A DNA stretch of 64,000 nucleotides from Neoroseomonas oryzicola (GTDB lineage: Bacteria > Pseudomonadota > Alphaproteobacteria > Acetobacterales > Acetobacteraceae). The translations under genes and the position numbers were made by a program. The notes beneath the pieces are model-generated. The model had not been told where the DNA came from. It saw only the letters and a list, made by a program, of their open reading frames with translations, and did no database searches. Below are positions 8,579 to 16,870 of the stretch, piece after piece. The stretch lies in the NCBI RefSeq assembly GCF_012163135.1, contig NZ_JAAVUP010000006.1:62001-126000 (forward strand), written 5' to 3'. Position 1 is the stretch's first letter. Every line of letters begins with the position of its first letter.

Positions 8579-10156
8579 TCACCCCTTCCGGATGTTGTGG
8601 AACAGCGGGAAGCCGTTGAGCATTCCGGTGATGCTCCGCCGGAAGGCGAAGGGCTGCATCCAGGCGCCGGTCGGGATGTAGGGCACGTCCTCCCAGGCCT
8701 GGACCTGGATGTCGCGGGTGATGCGTTGTTGCGCCTCGAGCGTGCCGGCATCCATGAACTCGTCGCGCAGCGCCTCGATGCGCGCGGAGGTCGGCCAGCC
8801 GAAGGGCCCGTTGCGGCCAAGGCCGCGCACATAGGATTGCGTCGCCGGCGAGGTCGCGATGATGCCGGGGATGTAGTTGCACCACACGCTCCAGCCGCCG
8901 CGGTCCAGGCCCTCGCGATTGTTCAGCCGCGGCAGCACCGTGCCCCAGTCGAGCGCCTGGTAGTCGAGGTTGATGCCGACCTTGCGGAACATGTCGGCGG
9001 CGAGCTGGCTCATCGCATTCAGCGACGGCAGGTCGGTCGGCACGACGAAGACGACGCGCTCGCCCTTGTAGCCCGCGGCCTCGAGGTCCCGCTTCACCTT
9101 GTCGAAGCTCCGCGGGCCGGCCATCACCTCGAGCCCCGCCTCGGTCGCGAGCGGGCTGCCGGGCAGGAAGAAGCCGCAGCGGTCGTTCCACAGCGACCGC
9201 TCCTCCCCCATCACGGCCTGCATGTATTCGGTCTGGTTCACGCCGGCGAGAAAGGCGCGGCGGATCGCCGGATTGTCGAAGGGCGGCACCAGGTGGTTGA
9301 AGCGGATCATGCCCATCAGGCCGCCGCGTTCCTTCGCCTCGACCAGGATGTTGCGGTTGCGGCGCAGCAGCGGCAGCAGGTCGGGCTGCGGCTGCTCCCA
9401 CCAGTCCACCTCGCCCGATTGCAGTGCGGCGGCGGCGGTCGCGGCGTCGGGCAGCGTCACCCACTCCACGCGGTCGACGTAGGCGATCTTGGGTCCGGCC
9501 GCGAAGCTCGGCGTGCCGGAGGATCGCGGGACGTAGCCGGTGAACTTCTCATAGACGTTGCGCGCGCCGGCGACACGCTCGCCGGCGATGTAGCGGAACG
9601 GCCCGCTGCCCACCATCTCCGTGACCTGCACGTTGACCGGCGTGGAGGCCAGACGTTCCGGCATCACCGGACAGAAGGCGGACGGCTTGGCGAGCGCCGA
9701 CGGCAGCAGCGGGAAGGGCTTCTTCAGCCGGAACTGGATCACCTTGTCCGACGGCGCGCTCAACTCCTCGGTCGCCGCGCGCAGCGTCTGCCCGAAGGCG
9801 TCGGTCTGCATCCAGCGATTGATGCTGGCCACCGCGTCGCGCGCCAGCACCGGCGTGCCGTCGTGGAAGCGCAGCCCCTCGCGCAGCGTCAGCTTCCAGG
9901 TCTTGCCGTCATTCTCGATGACATGCCCCTCGACCATCTGCGGCTGCGGCATGAAGCTGTCGTCGAGGCCGTAGAGCTGGTCGAAGACGAGGAAGCCATG
10001 GTTCCGCGTGACCAGGCCGGTCGTGAAGACCGGGTCGAGCAGCGCGAGATCCGCCTGCGGCACGAAGCGCACCGTGGTGCGCTGCTGCGCGCCCGCCGGG
10101 GCGGAGAGCGAGGCGGCACCAGCCGCGGCGGTGGCAAGGAAGTCGCGACGCTTCAT
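8579..10156 (-). CDS. Peptide-type (family 5) ABC substrate-binding protein, Tat-type signal
   Basis: This is a 525-residue family-5 solute-binding protein (DppA/OppA class), which captures peptides, opines, nickel chelates or similar ligands in the periplasm. The N-terminus KRRDFLATAAAGAASL is a twin-arginine signal ending near AGAQQ. The mature part shows TLREGLRFHDGTPV and AIRRAFLAGVNQTEYM, which are class features. I preferred the ATG before KRRDFL, with GGAG 10 nt upstream, over an in-frame GTG three codons earlier. No permease or ATPase is adjacent. The neighbour upstream in transcription is an amidase 22 bp away, which suggests an amide-containing ligand. Confidence 0.88.
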   Translation of the reverse strand: MKRRDFLATAAAGAASLSAPAGAQQRTTVRFVPQADLALLDPVFTTGLVTRNHGFLVFDQLYGLDDSFMPQPQMVEGHVIENDGKTWKLTLREGLRFHDGTPVLARDAVASINRWMQTDAFGQTLRAATEELSAPSDKVIQFRLKKPFPLLPSALAKPSAFCPVMPERLASTPVNVQVTEMVGSGPFRYIAGERVAGARNVYEKFTGYVPRSSGTPSFAAGPKIAYVDRVEWVTLPDAATAAAALQSGEVDWWEQPQPDLLPLLRRNRNILVEAKERGGLMGMIRFNHLVPPFDNPAIRRAFLAGVNQTEYMQAVMGEERSLWNDRCGFFLPGSPLATEAGLEVMAGPRSFDKVKRDLEAAGYKGERVVFVVPTDLPSLNAMSQLAADMFRKVGINLDYQALDWGTVLPRLNNREGLDRGGWSVWCNYIPGIIATSPATQSYVRGLGRNGPFGWPTSARIEALRDEFMDAGTLEAQQRITRDIQVQAWEDVPYIPTGAWMQPFAFRRSITGMLNGFPLFHNIRKG

Positions 10157-10187
10157 GGCACTCACTCTCCGCTGTTGGCTGAAGGTT

Positions 10188-11606
10188 CTATTGCGCGAGG
10201 GGCGGCCTGTGCTGCGCCCAGGGGCGGGCTTCCTCGAAGGCGGCGGATGCCTGCAGCACGCCGAGGTCGTCGAAGCGCCGCCCGACGATCTGCAGCCCGA
10301 CCGGCAGGCCGGCGGGCGTGAATCCGCAGGGCACGCTCGCCGCCGGGCTGCCGGACCAGTTGAAGGGGTAGGAGAACTCCGCCCACATCAGCCAGTCCCA
10401 TTCATGCTGCGGCCAGTGCTCGGGCTGCAGCCGGTCGGCGGGGAAGGCGGCGACGCTCACCGCCGGTGAGAGCAGGAAATCGTAGCCCTCCATGAATTCG
10501 TGGATCTTCTGGATGTAGTCGAAGCGGCGCAGGCGCATCTGCATGAACTGCGACGCGGAGAAGCCCGAGGCGTATTTGATCATCGCTACGAAGCCAGGAT
10601 CCATGCGGCTCTCGAACTCCGGCAGGCTGGCGATGCGGCCCGAGAAGGTGGCCGGCCAGAAGAAGCGCACCAGCTCGGGGCCGAGCGGGCCCCAGGACGG
10701 CGTCACCTCCTCGATCTCAGCGCCCATCTCCGCGAAGACCTTGACCGCGCGTTCGACGACCTCGGCGACCTCCGGGTCGACGCGCGCATGCCCCAGGTCG
10801 CGGGTGTAGGCGATCCGCCTGCCCTTCATGCTCGCGCCCCTGAGCGCGCCCGCATAATCCTGCGGTGGCGTCTCGAGCGAGGTGCAGTCCCAGGGATGCG
10901 GCCCCGCCATCGCCTGGGTCATCAGCGCCGCGTCCTCGACCGTGCGCGTCAGCGGGCCGATATGGGTGGCGAGGTCGTTGTTCGACATCGGCCAGTTGGG
11001 CACGCGCCCATGCGTCGGCTTCAGCCCATAGACGCCGGAGAAATGCGCCGGCATCCGGATCGACCCCGCCCCATCGCCGCCCTGGTGCAGCGGCCCGTAG
11101 CCGCAGGCCGCCGCGACACCAGCGCCAGAGGACGACGCGCCGGCATTCAGCCCCTTGCCCCAGGGATTGTGCGTGATGCCCGAGATCTGCGCCTGGCTGA
11201 CGCCCTTCCAGCCCCATTCACCGGCCGAGGTCGTCTTGCCCATCATCATGCCGCCGGCCGCGAGCAGCCGACTGACGCAGGGCGCATCCACGTCCGGGAT
11301 GGTGCCCTGCAGGATGGCGGTGCCGAAATCCGTCTGCACGCCCTTGGTGTGCTGCAGGTCCTTGATGGTGACGGGAATGCCTTCGAGCAGCCGCGGCGCG
11401 TCGCATTGCATGAAGACCTGTTCCGAGCGCCGCGCCGCCGCCAGGGCATGGTCCGGCGTCAGGCGCATCATGGCGTTCACGCGCGGCTCGATCGTCTCCA
11501 TGCGCGCGAGGACGGCCTTGGCCACCTCCACCGGCGAGAGCTTGCGCGCCCGGTACAGCGCGCCGAGGTCCCGCACGCCGAGATAGCCGATCTCATCCAG
11601 GTCCAT
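10188..11606 (-). CDS. Amidase (amidase signature family)
   Basis: This is a 472-residue cytoplasmic amidase-signature enzyme that hydrolyses a carboxamide to an acid and ammonia or an amine. The Ser-cisSer-Lys triad is readable: Lys82 in VTIKD, Ser158 in GASSSGAG and Ser182 in GGDGAGSIRMPA, with the usual 24-residue Ser-Ser spacing. The length is normal. It sits between two lone family-5 binding proteins on the same strand (gaps 71 and 22 bp), so all three are probably co-transcribed. A GAGG 7 nt upstream supports the ATG. The substrate cannot be read from the sequence. Confidence 0.9.
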   Translation of the reverse strand: MDLDEIGYLGVRDLGALYRARKLSPVEVAKAVLARMETIEPRVNAMMRLTPDHALAAARRSEQVFMQCDAPRLLEGIPVTIKDLQHTKGVQTDFGTAILQGTIPDVDAPCVSRLLAAGGMMMGKTTSAGEWGWKGVSQAQISGITHNPWGKGLNAGASSSGAGVAAACGYGPLHQGGDGAGSIRMPAHFSGVYGLKPTHGRVPNWPMSNNDLATHIGPLTRTVEDAALMTQAMAGPHPWDCTSLETPPQDYAGALRGASMKGRRIAYTRDLGHARVDPEVAEVVERAVKVFAEMGAEIEEVTPSWGPLGPELVRFFWPATFSGRIASLPEFESRMDPGFVAMIKYASGFSASQFMQMRLRRFDYIQKIHEFMEGYDFLLSPAVSVAAFPADRLQPEHWPQHEWDWLMWAEFSYPFNWSGSPAASVPCGFTPAGLPVGLQIVGRRFDDLGVLQASAAFEEARPWAQHRPPLAQ

Positions 11607-11677
11607 GGTCCAGCCTCACTTGCGCGCGGAGATGTTCGGCCCGCAACCGCCGGTCCGGCAAGTCACGGCCTGGCGCG

Positions 11678-13249
11678 TCACGCCTTCTCGACGTTCCAGA
11701 ACATCGGGAAGGAGGATTCGATCAGCCCGCTCAAGGACGACCGATAGGCCGCCGGGATGGTGAACTGCCCCCACATCACCGCCGGCGTCAGCGCATAGGA
11801 CAGGCGCTGGATCTCCGCCGCGATGCGCTTGCGGTCATCGGCGGCTTCGGTGTCGACGAACTGCCGCATCAGCGCAGGGATGCGGTCGTCGCACGACCAG
11901 CCAGGATAATCGGCGCAGGTGTTCGCGGTGTAGAAGTGCGTCAGCGGGGACATCATGTCGACGCCGTTCGAGTAGACCGAGAACATGCTCCATCCATCGC
12001 GCCGCGCGCGCCGGGCGAGCACCGTGCCCCAGTCCATCACCTGCTCGTCCACCGTGAAGCCCGCCTGCTTCATGTTCTGGATCAGCACCGCCGCCGCGAC
12101 CTGGGAGATGGACCCGCCGACGCCGAGGAAGATGACCGGCTGCCCGCGATAGGAGGTGCGCGCGAGCTCCGCCTTGGCCTGCTCGACCGACAGCCGCGCG
12201 AGCTCCGCCCCCGCATCGGTCGTCAGCGGCGTGCCGCACATCCAGAAGGAATTGCACGCCGTGCGGAAACGCGGCGGGATGCCGATCGCCTGCAGCGCGC
12301 CGTCCTGGTCCGCGAGCTTCCACAGCACCCGCCGCACCTCCGGATCGTCGAAGGGCGCGAAGGCGTGGTTGAGGCGATAATTGCCCTGGAACTGGTGCAG
12401 CCCGCCCAGCGAGAGCAGCCGAACGTTCCGCGCCCGCTCCAGCCGGTCGATCATGTCGAAGGGCACGTATTGCTGGTAGTCGATCTCGCCGGCGATCAGC
12501 GCGGTCGCCGCGGTCACCTGGTCCGGCATGACGCGCAGCGCGATGCTGTCGATCTTCACGCGCTTGCCGCCGGCGAGGAAGTCCGGCGCTTCCTCGCGCG
12601 GCACGTAGCCGGCGAAGCGATCGAGCACCATGACGTTGCCCGGCCGCCAGAGATCAGGGCGGAAGCGGAAGGGCCCGGACCCGACGATCTCGGTGATGCG
12701 CTGGTCGGCCGGCGTGCGCGCGATCCGCTCGGGCAGGATGAAGGGCACCGGCGCATTCGGCTTTCCCAGGATCTCGAGCACCAGCGGGAAGGGGCGCTTC
12801 AGCGTCAGCTCGATCGTGCGCGCATCCTTGGCCACGAGCCCGGCCTGCGCGTCGCGCAGCATCCGCCCCAGCGCGTCCTTCGGCATCCAGCGTTCCAGCG
12901 AAGCGACGACATCGGTCGCCGTGACCGGCTGGTTGTCGTGGAACTTCAGTCCGGGGCGCAGCGTGAAGGTCCAGGTCAGGCGGTCGGCGGATACCGTGTG
13001 CCCTTCGGCCATCTGCGGTTGGATGCGACCCTGGCCGTCCATCGCGAACAGCGTGTCGAAGATGTGGAAGCCGAAGGTCCGCGTTATCGCTGCGGTGGTC
13101 ATGTAGGGGTCGAGGATGACCACCTCGGATTCCAGCACCACGTTAAGCTGGCGTTCTGCGCGCGCCTCGCGCGGGCGGATGATGCCGGAGGCAGTGATCG
13201 CGGCGCCGCCCGCAAGGACCCCGCGGCGGCTGGTTTCCATGACGGACAT
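11678..13249 (-). CDS. Peptide-type (family 5) ABC substrate-binding protein
   Basis: This is a 523-residue periplasmic binding protein. A Tat-like leader (ETSRRGVLAGGAA) is followed by a mature part beginning near LNVVLESEVVILDPY. It is a close paralogue of the binding protein at 22572-24137: both carry ITRTFG, FDTLFAM and LTWTFTLR, and both end in FWNVEK. It heads a run with the amidase and a second binding protein, with no membrane components alongside. AAGGA 5 nt upstream supports the first ATG; a second ATG three codons on is possible. It is divergent from another amidase gene. Confidence 0.88.
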   Translation of the reverse strand: MSVMETSRRGVLAGGAAITASGIIRPREARAERQLNVVLESEVVILDPYMTTAAITRTFGFHIFDTLFAMDGQGRIQPQMAEGHTVSADRLTWTFTLRPGLKFHDNQPVTATDVVASLERWMPKDALGRMLRDAQAGLVAKDARTIELTLKRPFPLVLEILGKPNAPVPFILPERIARTPADQRITEIVGSGPFRFRPDLWRPGNVMVLDRFAGYVPREEAPDFLAGGKRVKIDSIALRVMPDQVTAATALIAGEIDYQQYVPFDMIDRLERARNVRLLSLGGLHQFQGNYRLNHAFAPFDDPEVRRVLWKLADQDGALQAIGIPPRFRTACNSFWMCGTPLTTDAGAELARLSVEQAKAELARTSYRGQPVIFLGVGGSISQVAAAVLIQNMKQAGFTVDEQVMDWGTVLARRARRDGWSMFSVYSNGVDMMSPLTHFYTANTCADYPGWSCDDRIPALMRQFVDTEAADDRKRIAAEIQRLSYALTPAVMWGQFTIPAAYRSSLSGLIESSFPMFWNVEKA

Positions 13250-13290
13250 TCTTCCTTCCTCTCCGCGGCGGCGGGTCGGTGCCTCGCCTT

Positions 13291-13300
13291 TCGATATATC
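13291..13300. promoter_or_regulatory. TCGATATATC motif in divergent promoter gap
   Basis: The 10-mer TCGATATATC, containing the palindrome GATATATC, lies in the 103-bp gap between the divergent binding-protein and amidase genes. The same 10-mer occurs in inverse orientation upstream of the GntR gene at 16044-16790, making it a candidate shared operator for that regulator. A perfect Shine-Dalgarno AAGGAGG follows at 13336-13342. Confidence 0.45.
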
Positions 13301-13352
13301 CTATGCCAGCCTGCACCCTGACATTGGCACGGCGCAAGGAGGATTCGCGACC

Positions 13353-14786
13353 ATGGCCGACACCGAACTGCTCTTCATGCCGGCCACGCGTGCCGCCGCG
13401 CTGATCAGCCGCAAGGCGCTCTCGCCCGTGGAACTGACCCGCGCCGTGCTCGGCGCGATCGACCGCGAGCAGCCGCGGATCAACGCCTTCGTCACCGTGC
13501 TGCACGACCAGGCGATGGACGCCGCGCGCAAGGCGGAACAGGCGGTGATGGACGGCGCGCCGCTCGGCCCGCTGCACGGCGTTCCCGTGCATGTGAAGGA
13601 CCAGGTCGACACGGCCGGCGTCCGGACCACGCATGGTTCGGCGATCTTCGCCGACAACGTTCCGGCCCGCGACGACGTCACAGTGACGCGGCTGCGGGAG
13701 GCGGGATCGATCCTGCTCGGCAAGACCACCATGTCGGAGTTCGGCCACAAGGGCCTGACCGACGGGCCCGCCTTCGGCACCACGCGCAACCCCTGGGACC
13801 TGTCGCGCACCACCGGCGGGTCCTCGGGCGGCGCGGCGGCCGCGGTGGCGGCGGGGCTGGGGCCGCTCGGCCTCGGCACCGACGGTGCGGGATCGGTGCG
13901 CATCCCGGCAGCCTGCTGCGGCGTCGTCGGGCACAAGGCGACGCTCGGCAGCGTGCCGTGGGAAGCCTCCGCCGACACCTTCGCGAACAACGTCTATGCC
14001 GGGCCGCTGACGCGCACGGTGACGGATGCGGCGGTGATGCTCTCGGTCATCGCGGGGCCCAGCGGGCGCGACGCGCAGAGCCTCCGCGGGCCTGGCCTCG
14101 CGCCCGTCTCGCCATCATGGATCGGCGGCGACCTGCACGGGCTGCGCATCGGCTACATCCCGCGCGCCTGCAATGCCCGCGTGCAGATGGAGATGGCGGC
14201 GAACACCATCGCCTCGCTCGAAGCCTTCGTCGCGCGCGGCGCGCTCGTCGAGGAAGTCACCGACGCCATCGACTGGATGGAGTTCCCCGGCCGCATCATG
14301 TACCAGGCCGGCTTCGCGGTTTCCTGCGCGCAATACCTGCCGGAATGGCACAACCGGATGGACCCGGTGCTGCTCGCCTTCATGGAACGCGGCGGCACGT
14401 TCTCGCTCAAGGAATTCCGCGAGGCACAATTCGCCCGCACCCGCCTGTTCCGCGCCATCCAGGCCCTGTTCGACCGCTACGACGTCCTCGTCACGCCGAC
14501 GCTGACGCGCACCGCCCTGCCCGCGGATTTCGACGCCGCCAATGACGAGGTCGTGGTCGAGGGCGAGAAATGCGGCATCACCCGCCAGGGCTGGTCCAGC
14601 TACATGTATCCCTTCAACCTCACCGGCCATCCGGCGCTGTCGGTGCCCTCAGGCTTCGCCGCAGACGGCCTGCCGACCGCGGTGCAGATCGTCGGCCCCT
14701 GGGGGCGGGACATGGACGTGCTGCGCCTCGGCGCCCTGCTGGAACAGGACCGTCCCTGGGCGCAGCACCGCCCGCCATTGGCCTAG
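13353..14786 (+). CDS. Amidase (amidase signature family)
   Basis: This is a 477-residue amidase-signature hydrolase. The triad is Lys82 (VHVKD), Ser157 (TTGGSSGGAA) and Ser181 (TDGAGSVRIPA). I placed the start at the ATG preceded by a perfect AAGGAGG with a 10-nt gap; the frame is open further upstream, but that part overlaps the divergent gene. It resembles the other amidase in this window in layout but is clearly distinct in sequence. It is convergent with the aminotransferase gene, and the two genes share the tetranucleotide CTAG as overlapping stop codons. The substrate is unknown. The paired amidases and binding proteins suggest amide scavenging. Confidence 0.92.
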   Translation: MADTELLFMPATRAAALISRKALSPVELTRAVLGAIDREQPRINAFVTVLHDQAMDAARKAEQAVMDGAPLGPLHGVPVHVKDQVDTAGVRTTHGSAIFADNVPARDDVTVTRLREAGSILLGKTTMSEFGHKGLTDGPAFGTTRNPWDLSRTTGGSSGGAAAAVAAGLGPLGLGTDGAGSVRIPAACCGVVGHKATLGSVPWEASADTFANNVYAGPLTRTVTDAAVMLSVIAGPSGRDAQSLRGPGLAPVSPSWIGGDLHGLRIGYIPRACNARVQMEMAANTIASLEAFVARGALVEEVTDAIDWMEFPGRIMYQAGFAVSCAQYLPEWHNRMDPVLLAFMERGGTFSLKEFREAQFARTRLFRAIQALFDRYDVLVTPTLTRTALPADFDAANDEVVVEGEKCGITRQGWSSYMYPFNLTGHPALSVPSGFAADGLPTAVQIVGPWGRDMDVLRLGALLEQDRPWAQHRPPLA

Positions 14787-16027
14787 CCGAGCCGCGCCAC
14801 CGCCGCGAAGCCCGCATCGGCCGCCTGCAAGGCGCGGTCGATGTCGGCCTCGGTATGCGCGCAGGAGAGGAACATGTTGTGCCGCGGGTGGAAGTAGGCG
14901 CCCGCCTCGAGCGCCGCGGAGCAGAAGGCGTTGCCGAGGCGGGAGCCCTCGTCGCCCTCGAACAGCACCAGCGGCATCTGCGCTGGGCCGGACTGGCGGA
15001 TCGTCACGCCGTGTCGCGCCGAGAGCGCATCGAGCCCCGTGCGCAGCCGCTCCCCCATCGCGCGCATCCGCGCCGGGCCGTCGATGCGGTGCAGCTCCTG
15101 CAGCGTCGCGAGGGCGGCCGCCATCGGCACCGCCGCGCACCAGAAGGACCCGGTCGTGTAGACCTTGGTCACCGCCTCGCGGAACCGCTCCGCGCCCGTG
15201 ACGGCCGCCAGCGCATGCCCGTTCGCGATCGCCTTGCTGTAGGCCGCGAGGTCCGGCCGCACGCCGACCGTCTCCCAGGACCCGCCGAGGTCCAGCCGGA
15301 ATCCCGCGCGCACGTCGTCCAGGATCAGCGCCGCGCCCTCGCGGTCGCAGATCTCGCGCAGCGCCTGCGCGAAGGCGGGATCGGGCAGTTCCAGCGCGCG
15401 CGCCATGTCGTGGCGGAAGGCGGTGACGATGATCGCCGCGAGGTCGCCCTTCGCCTGCTCCGCCGCCGCCTGCACCGAGGCGACGTCGTTGTAGTCGTAA
15501 TAAGCGATATGCGCCCGGTCCTCGGCCGTCACGCCGGCGCGCGACGGCGAGCACCACGGCACCGCCCCGTGATAGGACCCGCGCGCGACCAGCACCTTGC
15601 GCCGCCCCGTGCCGGCGCGCGCGATGGTCACGCAGGCCGTCGTCGCATCCGTCCCGTTCTTCTCCAGCAGGCACCAATCGGCATGCGGGATGGTGGCGAC
15701 CAGCATCTCGGCGAGGTCCACCAGCACCGGCGCCGGGCCGTTCATGCAGTCGCCGAGTGCCGCCTGGCGCCGCGCCGCCTCCTCCACCGCCGGATGATGG
15801 TGGCCGAGCACCACCGGCCCCCAGGCGCACATGAAGTCGACCACCTCCCGCCCATCCACGTCCCACAGCCGGCAGCCCTCGGCGCGCGCGAAGTATTGCG
15901 GGTAGCCGGCCGGCAGGTTGGCGGCGTTGAGGTGCCCCCAGAGCCCGCCCGGGATGACCTGGCGCGCGCGGTCCCGCAGCGCGGCATCGCGATGGTTGCG
16001 CGGGGTCGGCGAAGCGGTGTCGTCCAT
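14783..16027 (-). CDS. Class III PLP-dependent aminotransferase / aminomutase-like
   Basis: This is a 414-residue fold-type I PLP enzyme, class III, closest in pattern to glutamate-1-semialdehyde aminomutase-like and omega-aminotransferase proteins. Key residues are GTDAT at 125-129 (phosphate binding), SYHG at 151-154 with the ring-stacking aromatic, Asp238 in LDDVRAGFR and Schiff-base Lys265 in AYSKAIANG. It probably moves an amino group between an amine or beta/omega-amino acid and a keto acid. It is not the heme-pathway hemL judging by context: it follows a GntR gene by 16 bp and lies opposite amidase and acylase genes. A TTG four codons earlier is open, but the ATG is more likely. Confidence 0.85.
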   Translation of the reverse strand: MDDTASPTPRNHRDAALRDRARQVIPGGLWGHLNAANLPAGYPQYFARAEGCRLWDVDGREVVDFMCAWGPVVLGHHHPAVEEAARRQAALGDCMNGPAPVLVDLAEMLVATIPHADWCLLEKNGTDATTACVTIARAGTGRRKVLVARGSYHGAVPWCSPSRAGVTAEDRAHIAYYDYNDVASVQAAAEQAKGDLAAIIVTAFRHDMARALELPDPAFAQALREICDREGAALILDDVRAGFRLDLGGSWETVGVRPDLAAYSKAIANGHALAAVTGAERFREAVTKVYTTGSFWCAAVPMAAALATLQELHRIDGPARMRAMGERLRTGLDALSARHGVTIRQSGPAQMPLVLFEGDEGSRLGNAFCSAALEAGAYFHPRHNMFLSCAHTEADIDRALQAADAGFAAVARLG

Positions 16028-16043
16028 GGGGTGTTCCAATGGG

Positions 16044-16790
16044 TCAGCGGGGGCGGGGCGCGGCGGCCTCGAGCGCGGCGAGGTGCCGCACCAGCCCCTC
16101 CCCGCCCTCGATCATGTCCGCGACGACAGCGGCGCGCGTCGCCGCGGCATCGCGCGCGCGCAGCCCGTCGAGGATGTCGAGATGCCGGTGCCGTCCCGGA
16201 TAGGTCGGCCGCGCATGCGGGTAGAGGTGGTTCAGCATCGGCCCGTTGCGCAGCCAGATGCCTTCGATGACGGCGAGCAGTTCGGGCATCGCCGACGCCC
16301 GATACAGGCCATGGTGGAAGCGCCAGTTGGCGCGGATCGCCGGCGCGGCCTCGCCGGCCTCCTCCGCGCGCACCAGCTCGGCATGCGCGCGTTCCAGGGC
16401 ACGGATCTCGGCATCCGAGATGCGCTGCGCCGCGTGCTCGGCGGCCAGGCCCTCGAGCGCCGCGCGCACCTCGCGCAATTCGAGGTACTGCGCCAGCGTC
16501 AGCCCCGCGACGGTGATCGCCTTGGCCTGTTCCATGCGCAGCGCGCGCTCGCGCACCAGCTGCATCACCGCCTCGCGCACCGGCGTCTCGGATACGCCGA
16601 GCGCCTGCGCCAGGTCGCGGATCTTGAGCCGCTGCCCCGGCTGCATCCGTCCTTCCAGCAGCGCCATGCGCAATTCGCCATAGACGCGCCCGGTCAGGTT
16701 CTCCCGCCCGACGGGCGTGAGGAAGTCGAGCCCACCCTCGTCCTTCCCGCGGGAAGGCCGGGCGGCGCGGCGGGGGCGCTCGGCGGTCAT
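16044..16790 (-). CDS. GntR family transcriptional regulator (FCD type)
   Basis: This 248-residue protein has a winged helix at about 30-100 (LAQALGVSETPVREAVMQL) and a helical FCD domain at about 105-235 (YLELREVRAALEGLAAEHA). The first 30 residues are a basic, Arg-rich extension. It is followed 16 bp later by the aminotransferase, so the two are likely one transcript, and it is divergent from the second penicillin-acylase homologue. The gap holds GATATATC within TTTGATATATCGAC, a plausible site for its own product. The ligand is unknown. Confidence 0.9.
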   Translation of the reverse strand: MTAERPRRAARPSRGKDEGGLDFLTPVGRENLTGRVYGELRMALLEGRMQPGQRLKIRDLAQALGVSETPVREAVMQLVRERALRMEQAKAITVAGLTLAQYLELREVRAALEGLAAEHAAQRISDAEIRALERAHAELVRAEEAGEAAPAIRANWRFHHGLYRASAMPELLAVIEGIWLRNGPMLNHLYPHARPTYPGRHRHLDILDGLRARDAAATRAAVVADMIEGGEGLVRHLAALEAAAPRPR

Positions 16791-16803
16791 AGCGGTTCAT
16801 CGT

Positions 16804-16818
16804 ATTTGATATATCGAC
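16804..16818. promoter_or_regulatory. GATATATC operator candidate upstream of GntR / acylase
   Basis: An AT-rich imperfect palindrome, TTGATATATCGA, lies in the 80-bp gap between the divergent GntR and acylase genes. Its inner 10-mer is the inverse of TCGATATATC found upstream of the amidase at 13353. The shared element would let one regulator control both blocks. Confidence 0.5.
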
Positions 16819-16870
16819 GGCAAGGCAATGCCGCGCGATGCTGCCCCGATCCACCAGGGAAACGCCTTCC

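Noticed and set aside
14783..16027. Calling the class III aminotransferase hemL
   Set aside because: It resembles glutamate-1-semialdehyde aminomutase in fold and motifs, but its context is amide catabolism with a GntR regulator, and alphaproteobacteria normally make 5-aminolevulinate with ALA synthase.
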